A DNA stretch of 64,000 nucleotides from Heliocidaris tuberculata (GCA_025618425.1 CM046844.1:4899177-4963176), one strand, 5' to 3'; shown: positions 45,505-57,120, counted from the stretch's first letter. Program-made: numbers and translations. Notes: a model not told the origin generated them from the sequence alone.

Positions 45505-48500
45505 CTGTTATGATCAATTTAAAAAAAAAGGAAAATTGTGTGATTAGAAGGAAGGATAAAGAAGTCTAGAAACTATACTTTAGATGTTTGCATTATCTTA
45601 GTCAGTGGAATTAAACTAAAAGCAAAAACATTCATCTGAAAATTCTTATGAGGTATACCATTTCATCTTCGATATGCATCTTACTCATATCTAAATTCGA
45701 CTCTGTGTATCATTAAGACATTTGTAAAATGAAATAGCCAGTCAGACATAATACGGTCCGACTGCGACCTGATTTTCGAAAAAAAAATAGTATTACATTT
45801 ATGATATGAAGTATATTGTTTACATTATAAAATCTGCCTAAAAGGAGTTGCGAACATTATGGTCATATGTAGAAAAAAAATCGAAAATTACGGGACATAT
45901 GCCTCCAGGGGCCTGTTGCACAAACCTTGCGTTTAAACGCAACTCCGGAAAATTAAACGCAACTTTATTTTCAGCCAATCAGAAGTGCGCATTAAGGACT
46001 TGCGTTCGATTTTTAAGAGTTGCGATTAAACGCAAGTTTTGTGCAACGAGCCCCAGGTCGGAGGAAAGGTCACTTTCGTTCCGATTCGGAACGATGTCGT
46101 ATCAGTAAAAGTGGTAGATCGAATCAAATAATGACTCCGGTGGTGTGCCACTTCATAGGCAAAGGTGTAACCCATGATCGTTAGCGGGGTAGAAAATGCC
46201 CCCTATTTTGCATAATTTCAAGAACACCCCGCCCTCCCCAATATGACCCATTTTTGCGGAAAAAACATGTACATAAAAATGGGCTCTAAATATAACCCTG
46301 TTTTGGCTAATCGAGTACAAATTCACAAAATGAAGTACCCTGTTTCGCGGATTGGGCTTATGTTATTCCTTAAGTTCCTTTGTGAAAACTAAACTAGGAC
46401 CATATCTTTGCTGAAATTTCTTGCTCTTTCAATACCCCCCCCCCAAAAAAAAAAACAAAAAAAAAACAAAACAAAACAAAACAAAACAACAAACAAAAAC
46501 ACAAACTTTTTCTCAAATCCGCGATCATTTCAATGTTCGCGAACATTCCTCCAAATTATCCCCTTTTACGCGAAATTTCTAACACTGTCATGCATACACA
46601 AAGTCAATAACAGGCTGCTTTAGATCTACGACGCTATTTCTACGATGCGCCTATGACACCACCGGAATAATCACCTTGTTCATAATGGTGTCAAGGTCGT
46701 CAATGTGAACACGCGCTATCAACTCCTCACACAACGTCTGTATGAACCAAGAACCACTCACCCGATCGCGGATTGAGAAATATCCTGCCAAAATGAATAC
46801 AAAATAAATAATGATGTTGATTGTTGAACTTAGGCAAGAAATTTCCTTAAACAATCATAGACATATAGTTAATCGTTTGCAACCAATTTATGGGTAAAGA
46901 AACAAAATAAGTCCAGACTAGGCTTGAAGTCACCTATGAGCAAACTATTTCATGAAGAAATGAATTTGTAGAAAATAGTGGGGAATGTGGGGGAATTTGC
47001 CAACAAAAATGCTACACCCTAATCTCTCCCCAACAAATAATCAAAGAAAATCGCTGATGTAGAGATCTTGATCATACAGGCCAATTTTCGCAAGGTGTGG
47101 GGGGGGGGGGGGGGGGGGCTGACGACTTTTGCCCGAATATCAACTTGTCCATTTCAAATTTTTTTCCTTTTCTTTCCCTTCCCATTTCCTTTCCTTCTTT
47201 TCATTCCGTTTTTGTTTTCCTTTCCTTTTTTCTTCTCCTTTCTATTTTTTCCTTTTCCTTTTCTCTTTTCTCTTCCCTCTCCCTTTTTCCCACTCCTTTT
47301 TTTTGCCTACCGAGGTGGCGCATTTTCCGACAGTAATTCTGAGTGGGGGGGGGGGGGGGGGGGGGTGACACTCCCTACACCCCCGCTAGTGACGTCCCTG
47401 AGAATAATGTCTATTATAATATATATGTCTCTGAGAGACACATAACAACATATGATTTTGTAATCGATGTTTTCATAAATAACTAGAGAATAGCCCCACA
47501 CAGGTGATAGAGAACACACAATTATGGACTCGATGCATAGCTGCATGCATACATTTATAGTTAGTAGCATCAGGGATTGGTAAAAGGTTAGTTTTAGGGT
47601 TAAGGCCAGGGTTAAGTTTAGGGTTATAGGTTTAGGTTTAGAATTAGGTTTAGCAGTCAGACCCAACTTCGGAAAACCGAGCACAGGTATAAACTCCGAA
47701 AACGGCGTATAATGCACGATGAATATAGAGCCCTCATCGTTCAGTGCGAAGCAGTGTGTACAGAGGGCTTGGGGGAAATCCTCCAAAGTTGACCTGCTGT
47801 TGATATATATTTTTTGTAAATAATGCTACGGATATGTATTTTTTATGTACATCATTTGAAAGTTATTTCATATGACGAATCATTCAAGGGCATTGAGGTA
47901 ACATATGCTGAGACGCAGCATTATTAAAAAATATATTATACACATCATTAGCAGGTTGACTTCATGGTGTAAAGATTGGTCTATGGAGCTGAACACAGAG
48001 ACATGCTAACTGAGAATGTGGTAACCAGGAACCAACTACATAGTCTCGGAGCCTGTCCCGAAATAGTCACCCCATTTTACCCATAAGAACTGACCCCGTA
48101 AAGTTACTTAGACCATCAAAGCCACTGACACAAAGGTTGTCAGCCTGACCGTAGACGTCGGATTTAGCCCTCAGAGCCCCCAAAAGATACCCCAGAAGTC
48201 GTTATCAATGTCTAAATATGCAATTGCATTAATGACTGATTAGCAATTATTTATATTAATTCCCAGCTCACACGAGACGACATTTCAATTGAGTCGTTAC
48301 CTGCGCTAATCAATTAACACATACGCCGGTTATTAAAAACTATTATTACCTATATTTACGTCACAATGGCTTGGCCCAGATTACATACCTGCATAAATAA
48401 CCTGAAATTAGAGGGACTGACAGGCAAACAGACTTGTTTGTAATTGCTATAAGATAGGTATAGATCTATACATGATATAGGTAATAATAATAATATTGAC

Positions 48501-51500
48501 TGGCTCTACTTTCGGGGAATATCGAAAATGTTGCCCTTAAAAGAACCATACTGCCCTCGTCTTCGACTCTATGATTCTGTTGCGGGCAACATATTCTGAT
48601 ATCCCCCTCAAGGCCAGTCAATATTATATAATTGTTTGCACTGTTAATTTTGTAATCACTTTTCAAACTCATTACGCGCCAAAGACCATAGGCCTACGCC
48701 GCCTACCTGTCAATGACGCGGTCCTTTAACGTCAACAAACATGACGCCTTGTTTGTGCCGGGCTTAACAAGTTTGATTATCATGTTATATTCACCTTCTG
48801 AAGTCGCATTGGCCACGTATATGTCCGCGTTATCCGGTACATCACCATCAGTCTCGATGGCATCGCCGATCGGTCTTCTTGATGAGCATGAGTCGATGTC
48901 AGAATGATCCTGCAACGCGTTTGGCTGAAGTCTTCTCAGATTGTCGGTGTCAAGAGCGCTCTTCGTGCGCATTTCTAGTTTTAGGTATGAAAACCAAATA
49001 GGCATATTGAGTTATGACTGCTTTGTAAAGTAAAGAGATAATCCCTCCCCCTCCCCGTGGTGAGAACGCTTAAACTTATTCAGGTATATTCCGCTAAATG
49101 AAGCATCTGAGTATCTTACTATTTCGTAACTTTGATAGTATCATTCTTAAATAAATGACCTTCTCAAATTCAATATTCCAAATTTGAAATGGGGTCTCAC
49201 ATATTCTTGTACAGGACGTAAGGAAAGGAATCACTATCACTGACTATTTGGATAAGATTTTCAACAAAAAAAATTATTTCCCGAATTCAATCCAACTTGA
49301 ATAGACATGTGCCCAAACTGTCATTTTATATTACATACACCTCGTGTCATAAGCATTAAAATATAACCCAAACCTATCACTTACGTCCTCGGCAGGCCTG
49401 GATAAAGAAAATCTTCGGTTTCCCAAGGAGAGATGGGCATTGCCTTCCAGAAAACTTAGACTTCATTTCCTGGATTGTGACGACTCCCGAGTCCGTTCCT
49501 AAGATACCTCGTTTCTCCCCGTGACTCATGAGAACAAGAACCACTGAGGAGTGGCATATGGAGCCTTCGAGATTTATTCTGCTTATAGCCGAGTCCAGAA
49601 AGCTAAGAATTCCCTTCACGGGAAATTACAAAACAAAACCAGTAAAATACAGTTATTAGCTATGGGCGGTGGGGGGGGGGGGGGGGGAAGCACCCGTGAC
49701 CCCCTGCAAAAAATTCTGGAATACATGTTCCTTACGTTCACAACAGAAAAAAAAATGTACTCGCAATCATGTTGGTGTGCCTCTTTTGGACAAAAGAAGC
49801 CCCAGAAAATGTGGCAACCATTTTTTTTTTTTTTTTTGCGTGTCAAAGATTTCTCAAATTTTTGCCCCCTCCCCCCTGTAGGGGAATCCTGATCTGCCAT
49901 TGAGCCCTACTTTTTTTACAGTCACACTGTGGCTTTTCGTCTTGCACTCATCACAGTAAAAAGCAAAAGAAGGAAAAGAGGAACAGAAGCTTGAACAGGA
50001 GACTACTGAACCTCAAACCATGCTCTGTTATCTATTTAATTGGTGCTTAGAGTTCACTTGCGGCGTCTTATACCATTTAAAAAAAAATTATTCCCAGGGA
50101 TAGGAACAGAACAAACTGCTGATCTTTCTGCAGTAATTGACGGAAAGGTTAATGTAAAACAAGTTGCGGATCCAGGATTCTTTAATGGACGATGGCACAG
50201 TTCTAAAAAAAAAATGCTGATAAAGAAAAATTAAATAAAAAAAAAAAAGAAAGGAAAAAGGGCTATCGCATTGTTCACAGTTGTATATCTATAAAATATC
50301 TGACATAAAAGAGTTCTCAAAGTTGGCCGAGGGCACAGGAATCAGTACAAGTCTGTTCACTTATACTGGTATAGGGCTGATTGGGTTGGCCATGGGGAAT
50401 TACTTAAACCCTATTTCTAAAAAAAAAACGTGGCTTGTATTGGACCTTAATTGAATAAAAATGAATAATCGACTGCAGAAAACTACATGAAAATCACTGA
50501 GGAAAACGATACGAAAGAATATAATTAACTAATATATATAATTACGTAGAAACTGAACTATCATATAAATATCACACGCTTGTAAAACGCTTTACAGTAC
50601 TTTGCATCATTTAAGTTATCAAAGAATGATATCAATGGTAATAACTGATCAATGAAGCCTTGAGAGATATTTCTTGAAAATACCCCAAAAGGAGGCACAA
50701 ATGAATCGTGGAAGCTCGGTCCAGAGAATGATGCAGTTCCCGATAATTTTGATTCTGAATCAGATTAAAATTTGAACGCACAGTGTACACGTATGTTGTG
50801 AGTTAAAGGTTCCCTTTTATGGAATTACAAAGGAACTTCAGTCAGTAGACTTTTCTACTGTGAATCCAGATCTGTCAACCATTTTACCTGAATTCCATTC
50901 ATTAATCTGTAAACTTGAAAATAAAAAATTAATTGGGAACGCCCCTAAAAATTTTGGAAAATCGGTCCAGCGATCGATGACGTCATGTGACGTCACACTC
51001 AGAATTCTTGACTCCACGCAAGCTGAAAGTGTGTGTGTAGGCTATTGAACTTCGTGTAGATCCCAGCTTCGACTTCGTGCCATTACAGCCCTTCATTTTA
51101 GTTTTTTTTAAATCCTATATCAACGAACGATAACATCTTCTTCAGACAGAAGAAATAAAAGAGGAATTAGGGGCACGGCCGTATTTGTTTGAACCAGACA
51201 AGTCGGATTCTGATTATATGACAGAAACGTCCCTGATTTCAATAACGGAGAAGATATCGACGGGAGACTTGGGAATTATAACTCGTAATTCCTTTTGATA
51301 ATTAGATTGCCGATTAAATTTTAATTTACGCATATCCACCAATTATGAATCTTGTTTGCGCTTGCAAAATGCCCTTGTCCTGATATGATGAGGCCGAGCT
51401 GATAGCTGATCGAGGCAGTGAGCTCGACGTGCGCAGGTGTACACGCCGTGCCGTTCGGTCGTTCGCCTGCAGACCCTGCCTGGCCTGGGCTTGGGTAGGG

Positions 51501-53806
51501 TTTTACTGGTGCATGGGGTGTAGCGTTTTGTTTCTAGTAAATTCTAACATTGATATCCAGAAAACCCTTAGCTCTCCTGTTACCTTGCATGTTTTCATTG
51601 TGCTGCTATGAATAATAAGTACCGGTAGACTAAGTTAGTGTAGGTACAGTGATAGTTGATCAATAGATATATGATCAATAGATACCGTAGATCAAGTTTG
51701 ATTTTGGGGATGGCATCTTGCTTCAGGGACGGCCTCTTCTTGATGCCAAACGCCGCATGCAGCCCCGTACTATCGAGGAAGTCCTCCGCACAAATGTGCT
51801 CGGAACACACGGACACTGCGGTCACTCGGCCCCTTCCAATTGACGCGAGTTAGTTTCACTTTTGAGGTACATTTTCTTCTAATATTTGGGTCTTTGAGGA
51901 ATAAATGTAGACTTACACCCTCCTTTGTGATGTTGCTGCAACCTGCAAAGACACAGCGTTGCGGCATACTTCGATTTAGAGGTGGTTTTCGAGGTGGTAT
52001 ATAACTGCAAGTTAGTTTGCACGCGTGATATATGCAAGATATTGTAAACAAGCACCGGCGATGTCGGTTTGTGACGTCACACGTCAATCATGCTCGAAGA
52101 ACGAGGGGGGCGGAGCTTAGCAGACTCGTTTAGGCCTGAATACGTGGGGAAAATATTATTTTAAAAATATTCAGATACGTATTCATTGCAAACGGATGTC
52201 ATTTTTCAATTTAGATGAGTATCATGTACAAAATAACAAGAATTAGAATTTCATAAAAGGGAACCTTTAATAATGCCAACCTATGATACGTTTCTTAATA
52301 TTTTCACACTAAAAATACGAAAGTTTACGACAACAACTCATGCTATTCTCTGCATGACAGCGTTGATTCACTTACACTGGCAGACAAGTTCTCCTCGATC
52401 ACGGGTTCGTAGCCGATTTGTCTAAAGACATGTTGGATGTTACTCAAGTCTACCTCTGATCCAGGACGATTTTTTCCCTCAGGAAAACGATCATTGTTTA
52501 TAATGAGAACGAGCCCCTTATAGACAGACATATGCAGCACGTAATTCTGTCGGGATTAAGGAAAGAAAGACGTACAATACATGATCATAATTACTTCAAT
52601 GAAACCTAAACTTCAATGGAAGAAGAAGAAGATAAAAAAGAAGAAGAAGAAGAAGAAGAAGAAGAAGAAGAAAAGAAGAAGAAGAAGAAGAAGAAGAAGA
52701 AGAAGAAGAAGAAGAAGAGAAGCATCACTTTAAACGCATTTTAAATCAAAACATCTTTAGTAATTTTAGTAACCTATGGTTAGCACCCTTATAGGATTTG
52801 CCAAAATAACAAAAATAAATTTGAAAAGACTGAGAAACTTTTGCAAATCCATGAAAATGTGGGCACCCTTTTTGTGCTTGTAAGCATCTTTCAGTTGAGA
52901 CCAGTGACCCCTCACCATGCTAAACACATGAATCCGCCATCCACATGTATACATTCACATGATGGATATTTTTCCCCCCATTCCTTATAAAATTCTGAAT
53001 AAAACGCTTTGGTATTTCGATTATTTACATGATTGCTGCTTATGACTGTCACTGGAATGGAGTTCTGGTACTAAGAAGAAAAAAGTGATTATTGAAAATC
53101 TCCTTTAAAAATGTATTTACTTCTTCTGGGTCGAATTGCTCTCTCCTTGGCTCCGCCTTTTCTATATCCCATTTCGTGTATAATCCGTCAACGTCGGGCG
53201 CAACGTCGATTTGCGGCTCTGATGAAAATGAAAATGAGAGGGGAAGAGAGATTTATTTTTTATACTGCTAAAAACGGATCAACCAATCAAAATGACAGGG
53301 CTAATATCATTTTGTAATATGACATTCTGGGGCGAACGGGGGCAGGGGTTTAGTTGCTTCCCCCAGTAATTTAGAAAATAACTGTGTGAAGTTGAAGACC
53401 TATCGACTCATTTGCCCCCAATGCAGTTTAATTCAAATCAATCCAAGGTTTATCAGAAAATATCTTCGCAGCCGGACGGCTGAATTGAGATAGTTTTACA
53501 AATTAAAAAAAAAAACATGCAAAAGTACAATAATTCGCAGTGACAATGAATATACATTAGCACACACAAAATTGAAATACAAAATAGAAATATAATTTTA
53601 ACCTGCAATTACGACGCTTCTTTAGTTTCATGAAGTTTAACAATCCTGCTCAAATGTGAATAATGCAGGGTACATGGACACAGAATAGTTTGCAAAAATT
53701 TCAGTATCAGGCTGGTTGTAACAAATGACAGGCTATCGTTCTTTGAATCTTATTTTACATTTGATAAATTTAAGAAATGATACCACCTGTGGTTGGGCTA
53801 TATGGA

Positions 53807-53880
<74 letters not shown>

Positions 53881-54032
53881 TATAATGATCATTTTTGAAT
53901 TTAAAAAATCCTTTAGCACAATAAAGGCAGGATAAATAAAAGAAAAATATACTTGCTTGATAGGTGAATGCAATCATTTATTTATATACATACCTTGCTC
54001 ATTTTCAAATACGCGGTATGCAGTAGCATTGT
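45319..54032 (-). CDS. Caspase (cysteine-aspartate protease), seven exons joined
   Basis: The proposed join on the minus strand is 54032-53994, 53218-53121, 52546-52376, 49613-49385, 48974-48795, 46784-46675, 45504-45319. All junctions are GT/AG and keep one open frame of about 337 codons to a TAA. It encodes a complete caspase domain: the p20 start (GLVLIINN..F, NRPGSEVD), catalytic His in SHGE, catalytic Cys in QACRG, an Asp-rich linker (likely processing at ETDGD or DVPD), p10 GYFSIRD..GSWFIQ and the final KKIYFMPK strand. Caspases are cytosolic proteases of apoptosis or immunity. The QACRG box and SWFIQ fit effector or caspase-2-like types. The prodomain (CARD/DED) is missing; the gene probably starts further right. 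Oddity: Trp in the usual S-W-R of p10 is Ile here. Confidence 0.88.
45908..46054. mobile_element. GGGCC-ended fold-back MITE, copy 3 (caspase intron)
   Basis: GGGGCCTGTTGCACAAACCT at the left and AGTTTTGTGCAACGAGCCCC at the right are inverted. The arms GCGTTTAAACGCAACTC and GTTGCGATTAAACGCAAG pair. It is the reverse-oriented relative of 32418-32565, with the core CAGCCAATCAGAAG. Confidence 0.88.
46675..46784 (-). CDS. Caspase exon (p10, substrate-pocket segment)
   Basis: Acceptor TTTTGGCAG, donor AACAAG|GTGATT. It encodes (G)YFSIRDRVSGSWFIQTLC, then EELIARVHIDDLDTIMNK. GSWFIQ and LC..L are standard p10 features. The position normally occupied by Trp (S-W-R, forms the S2 pocket in studied caspases) is Ile, while the following Arg (substrate carboxylate contact) is kept. 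Phase 1 in, phase 0 out. Confidence 0.9.
48053..48200. repeat. Inverted mate of the 41640-41860 repeat (caspase intron)
   Basis: GGAGCCTGTCCCGAAATAGT, then AAGTTACTTAGACCATC and AAAGGTTGTCAGCCTGACCG, are the reverse complement of 41752-41850 with few changes. Confidence 0.65.
48795..48974 (-). CDS. Caspase exon (p20/p10 linker and p10 start)
   Basis: Acceptor AAAACTAG, donor GAAG|GTGAAT. The spliced frame gives (Q)MRTKSALDTDNLRRLQPN, an Asp/Ser-rich linker, then AIETDGDVPDNADIYVANAT. DTD, ETD and VPD each place an Asp where interdomain cleavage could occur. AD.x.A.AT is the usual first p10 strand before the GY...R loop of the next exon. Phases 1 and 1. Confidence 0.85.
49385..49613 (-). CDS. 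Caspase exon with catalytic His and Cys
   Basis: Acceptor TTTCCCGTGAAG, donor GGAC|GTAAGT. It encodes GILSFLDSAISRINLEGSIC, then SVVLVLMSHGEKRGILGTDS, then SLLGKPKIFFIQACRG. SHGE holds the catalytic His and QACRG the catalytic Cys, and the KPKIFFIQACRG block is nearly invariant in caspases. The segment between the previous NLSAS and SHGE is a few residues longer than usual, so a slightly different acceptor is possible. Confidence 0.93.
50803..52270. mobile_element. Kolobok-type (TTAA, THAP) transposon remnant in a caspase intron
   Basis: The ends are TTAAAGGTTCCCTTTTATGG and, inverted, TTAAAGGTTCCCTTTTATGA, each starting with TTAA, giving 1468 bp. On the minus strand near the right end it encodes a THAP zinc-finger domain. 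THAP domains are found in P-element-like and Kolobok transposases, and the TTAA duplication separates Kolobok from P. The rest of a transposase (DDE region) is not recognisable in the remaining 900 bp, so this is an internally deleted or decayed copy. It lies in the intron between caspase exons at 49613 and 52376. Confidence 0.82.
51696..51967 (-). pseudogene. THAP-domain fragment of a transposase
   Basis: Starting at ATG 51967 the frame reads MPQRCVFAGCSNITKEGVSL, then a basic stretch to VNWKGPSDRS. A one-base change of frame then gives SVCSEHICAEDFLDS and LKQDAIPKI. Together these provide the THAP C2CH set (C-x4-C, about 45 residues, C-x2-H), the F of EDF and an AVPT-like box (DAIPK). THAP domains bind DNA in transposon ends. 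The frame break at about 51817 makes this a pseudogene unless spliced around. Confidence 0.75.
52376..52546 (-). CDS. Caspase exon (start of p20)
   Basis: Acceptor ATCCCGACAG, donor GCCAGT|GTAAGT. It encodes NYVLHMSVYKGLVLIINNDR, then FPEGKNRPGSEVDLSNIQHV, then FRQIGYEPVIEENLSAS. GL.LIINN..F, R.G...D (Arg contacting the substrate Asp) and LGY.V...NL are the standard first strands and helix of p20. 57 codons, phase 0 at both ends. Confidence 0.92.
52621..52713. repeat. (GAA)n microsatellite in a caspase intron
   Basis: About 28 AAG/GAA units with three interruptions. Confidence 0.95.
53121..53218 (-). CDS. Caspase exon just upstream of the p20 start
   Basis: Acceptor TTTTCATCAG, donor GAAGAA|GTAAAT. 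It encodes (E)PQIDVAPDVDGLYTKWDI, then EKAEPRREQFDPEE. It is a charged linker, with VAPD and VDG as possible cleavage points between prodomain and p20, and joins in frame to NYVLHM of the next exon. Confidence 0.7.
53812..53884. repeat. Poly-A run followed by (TA)n
   Basis: About 30 A, then about 20 TA repeats, in a caspase intron. Confidence 0.9.
53994..54032 (-). CDS. Candidate 39-nt caspase exon
   Basis: Acceptor CGTTGTATTTCAG and donor GAGCAAG|GTATGT are both strong. The 39 nt read (D)NATAYRVFENEQ and join in frame with the exon at 53218. It lies in the prodomain-p20 linker, where caspase genes often have small exons. Confidence 0.55.
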
Positions 54033-54269
54033 CTGAAATACAACGGAAAGTGAGAGAGAGGAAAAACCCCCAAATAATCCGTTCTCATTTTCTAAGAGAC
54101 AGGTTTTACGTATTCTCTGAAGGTATATTTTCAAAGATAAATAAAGATTAACATCTTAAAGCTACTGTTATTACGAAGAAAAAATAACAATATAGCCTTC
54201 TATTCATATTCTGTAAAAAATTATTCATATGCAAAGAGTCTTCAAAAACTGCTATACAGAAAACCAGAG

Positions 54270-54454
54270 AAGCAGTTTGGTGATAGTTTGAACGGAATCG
54301 GGCAAGCAATACGAAAGCTATGAAATTTTGAAAGTTGTATTCACTATAGATATGGGAATTCAAATTGGCCGAATCGTTAATGTCATCCTGTTTTCTTATT
54401 TTTCTGCTTTCACACAAATCAAATGTTTTCCGAGGTTGGATTGCCCTTTAAATT
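54270..54454. mobile_element. Arm of a TTAA-type MITE
   Basis: GCAAGCAATACGAAAGCTAT, then TATGGGAATTCAAATTGGCC and GGTTGGATTGCCCTTTAA, match the arm at 57747-57920 in inverse order at the end. It ends at TTTAAATT. Confidence 0.6.
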
Positions 54455-55112
54455 ATTAGGGGGAGACGGAGCAAGATGGAAAACGGTGCAGGGTAGTTTT
54501 TGACGATTATCCATGTGAACAACTTTAGACGTTGTTTGTGAAGAGCTGTATAAAGTTGCACCCACTTTGTACATTTTACCGATATTTTTACTTCTAAAAT
54601 TTCAACATCAACAAAAGGTTTTAATGCCCAAAAGTATTTACAAGTAAAGCAAAACATCAAAAATCCCTGTGTCGTTGTATTAGTTTCTTGAAAATTTACA
54701 AATCTGATATTTGCTATTTTGTAAAAATGGATGTTTAAAAGAAAAGGCTGGACAAATTAAAGCACAATGAAGACAGTCTGGTAAGTGAGTGAGTGAGTGA
54801 GTGATGATGATGATAATGATAATGCGACGAAAAAGATGGAACTCTCATCACACTCTTGACTTGACTCTTGTTAACTCTACTGGGGTTGAGGCGGCTGCAA
54901 AAGTTTATTTTCCGTAGGGGTGATTTGCCCGGGATAGCAATGAATCGACCATCATGGATTTTGATCCTGTATGGTGGGTAGGGAACACCTCAGTCACACT
55001 GCCAAATCGATTTCTAAACCGACCGATTCTTGGCCATTCGGGTTTATTGTAATTTCTTGTTTGGTCTGTTGTCGGTTACGTGTTGGTCTCGTCGGTGTGA
55101 CTGGGATACTAC

Positions 55113-55216
55113 CTGACAGCACCGGTACAGGAGGCATAGGTATGTTCCAACATGAACACACTCCATTACAGGCGATACACGAAGCCGTGATGCTGGCCAA
55201 ACACGTTACAAAGCTG
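55113..55216 (-). CDS. Candidate further upstream caspase exon
   Basis: An acceptor (TTATCTATTATCAG) is followed by SFVTCLASITASCIACNGVC and SCWNIPMPPVPVLS, with a donor TCAG|GTAGTA that gives the phase needed by the exon at 54032. A later donor (GTCG|GTTTAG) would extend it by about 27 residues. It is Cys- and Pro-rich and shows no CARD or DED pattern, so the link to the caspase is uncertain. Confidence 0.3.
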
Positions 55217-55349
55217 CTGATAATAGATAAATAGAGGCAGGCCTTGTTTGTAACCTATATAACAAAATTAAGAAAGAGAATTTTCTTTAGTCGACAAAGT
55301 TAGGCTATCCTCAGGCTCAAGGCTTTTATCAATTTTTCAAGTGTCACAT

Positions 55350-56784
55350 GCAGTGCGTATAAAATAAGTACACACTTTGAAAATATCCTCCAAAATCATA
55401 ATTCACAATATCGATATGTTTTTTTTTTTCTTCTACAATTATGGGTGAGGGTCTGTTTCATCGGATGACACTACAAGTACTGACAATAGTTTACACTGTC
55501 TTGAGTGAGTACTAGCTGCTTTTGTGAAACTCGCAAAAATTGGTTTTCGCAAAAACGCCTAGGTCTTGAACTTGATCAAAGTGAGTATCAAGCAGTAACC
55601 GCATGTTCTCTCTTAAGTATCAATAATTGATTTGAACAGTCATTCAACCCATAACTCTATACGTAGCAGTGCACACCAACAATGGCGTATCCAGAAATTG
55701 ATAAAGGGGAAAGGTGGGATGCTCTCAAGACAGGGGTTTTAAATATCGGCCTATCTGGACAGCTCCGTTCTTGTACAAGCATCTGAGCATTGCAAGTTGT
55801 ACTCCTGGGCCTTCAAAAAGATGTTCACCAGCTTCACCCAATGGCTGGCCACTGCCCCCTCCCCCCCCCCCCCCCCCACGAATACCATCACCATTGCAGG
55901 TGGTTTCTTTCTAGCAAAAATTATCTGCATCAATACCCTTTTTTGCCTGAAAGAGTATTGGAAAGATTGAATGCAATAATGGAAGGAGAATCCTAACATT
56001 TACATATTTTCTTCTTTGAATTTTTTTATTCCTCTTAAGAGTAACAAAGCCCCATTAACAACGTCTTGCATGAAGAATAAGAATTAAAAGAAAAACCATT
56101 TTTAAAATTAAAATATTGTCTTAACATTTCTTCAATTTAAACATGTACATTAAAAAGATATCATCATGCAATACAATGCATCCTTTCGACATACTCCAGA
56201 CAGTGACGCATCCTCAACTGGTTGGAAGAGATGGGGCAAAGAAAGGAACCAAATAAACTGTTCAAAACCAGATTCTTTTCTCTCTCCCTTCTTGAAAATG
56301 GAACATTTTAGGTCCGTCTTCCTGTGGTGCATTGCAATTTGCATCCTTTCGACATGCTCCAGTCAAAATTGGAATTGTGTGCAGAAAGACATAATCGGCG
56401 AAGTTTGGGGTAGGCAGTTTGAGTGTGTGTGTGTGGGGGGGGGGGGAGGAGGGGTGGGAGTGTGCGGATAGCTGTAGGGTGAATGATTAAATGATTGTTC
56501 AAATCAATTATTGATACAGAGAACATGAAGAGAACATGAAGTTACTGCCTGATAGGCACTTTGATCAAATTCAAGACTGAGACATTTTTGCGCAAACCAA
56601 TTTTTGCGAGTTTTACAAAAGCAGCCAGTACTCACTCAAGCGCAAAATATTGTCAGTACTCAAAGTGTCATCCGATGGAACAGACCCTCACCCATAATTG
56701 TATAAGAAAAAACTGTATCGATATGGTTAAATAATGATTTTAGAGGATATTTTCAAAGTGTGTAGTTTTTTTGATACGCACTGT
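55350..56784. mobile_element. Tc1/mariner-type fold-back element B, with material nested in its middle
   Basis: GCAGTGCGTATAAAATAAGT at the left and TTTTTTTGATACGCACTGTA at the right are inverted ends. The arms pair over about 250 bp: GAGGGTCTGTTTCATCGGAT versus ATCCGATGGAACAGACCCTC, and GTTTTCGCAAAAACGCC versus CGCAAACCAATTTTTGCG. The centre (about 55640-56500) is unpaired and includes a C-run at 55857-55877, a G-run at 56437-56448 and a possible exon at 56298. Confidence 0.8.
56298..56409 (+). CDS. Possible signal-peptide exon
   Basis: ATG at 56298 opens a frame reading MEHFRSVFLWCIAICILSTC, then SSQNWNCVQKDIIGEVWG up to GGG|GTAGGC, a moderate donor. Basic-hydrophobic-polar order with small residues at S/C-S-S is what a signal peptide looks like. 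It sits in the unpaired centre of fold-back element B. No family or following exon recognised, so chance cannot be excluded. Confidence 0.25.
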
Positions 56785-57048
56785 ATAGTCCGTGTCTGCA
56801 GACTAGTATTGTAATCACCTTTAACGATAAGTTGAACAATTCTTAAAATCACAATTTTTATGAAATCATAAAACTGATACCAATGATTCCTTAACTTAGA
56901 GCCAATTCACAAGAACCAAACGTATTAGCTTTCATCATAAATAAAATATTTGAAGCACTATGGAAGCAATGGGGAAAAGTACATTGAAAAACACAACGCT
57001 GATGGTCAAGAAGCATACTCCGATGATTCACATACACTCACTCACACA

Positions 57049-57120
57049 AACACGCACACACACACACACACACACCCACACCCACACTAACACACACACA
57101 CACACACACACACACACCAA

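Noticed and set aside
47068..47445. Phe/Pro/Ser-rich ORFs
   Set aside because: They translate a pyrimidine-rich tract and G-runs, with three overlapping frames open at once.
41640..48200. A single 6.5-kb transposon with inverted ends
   Set aside because: The inverted pair encloses the 3' end of the caspase gene and several independent elements. Two opposite copies of one repeat is simpler.
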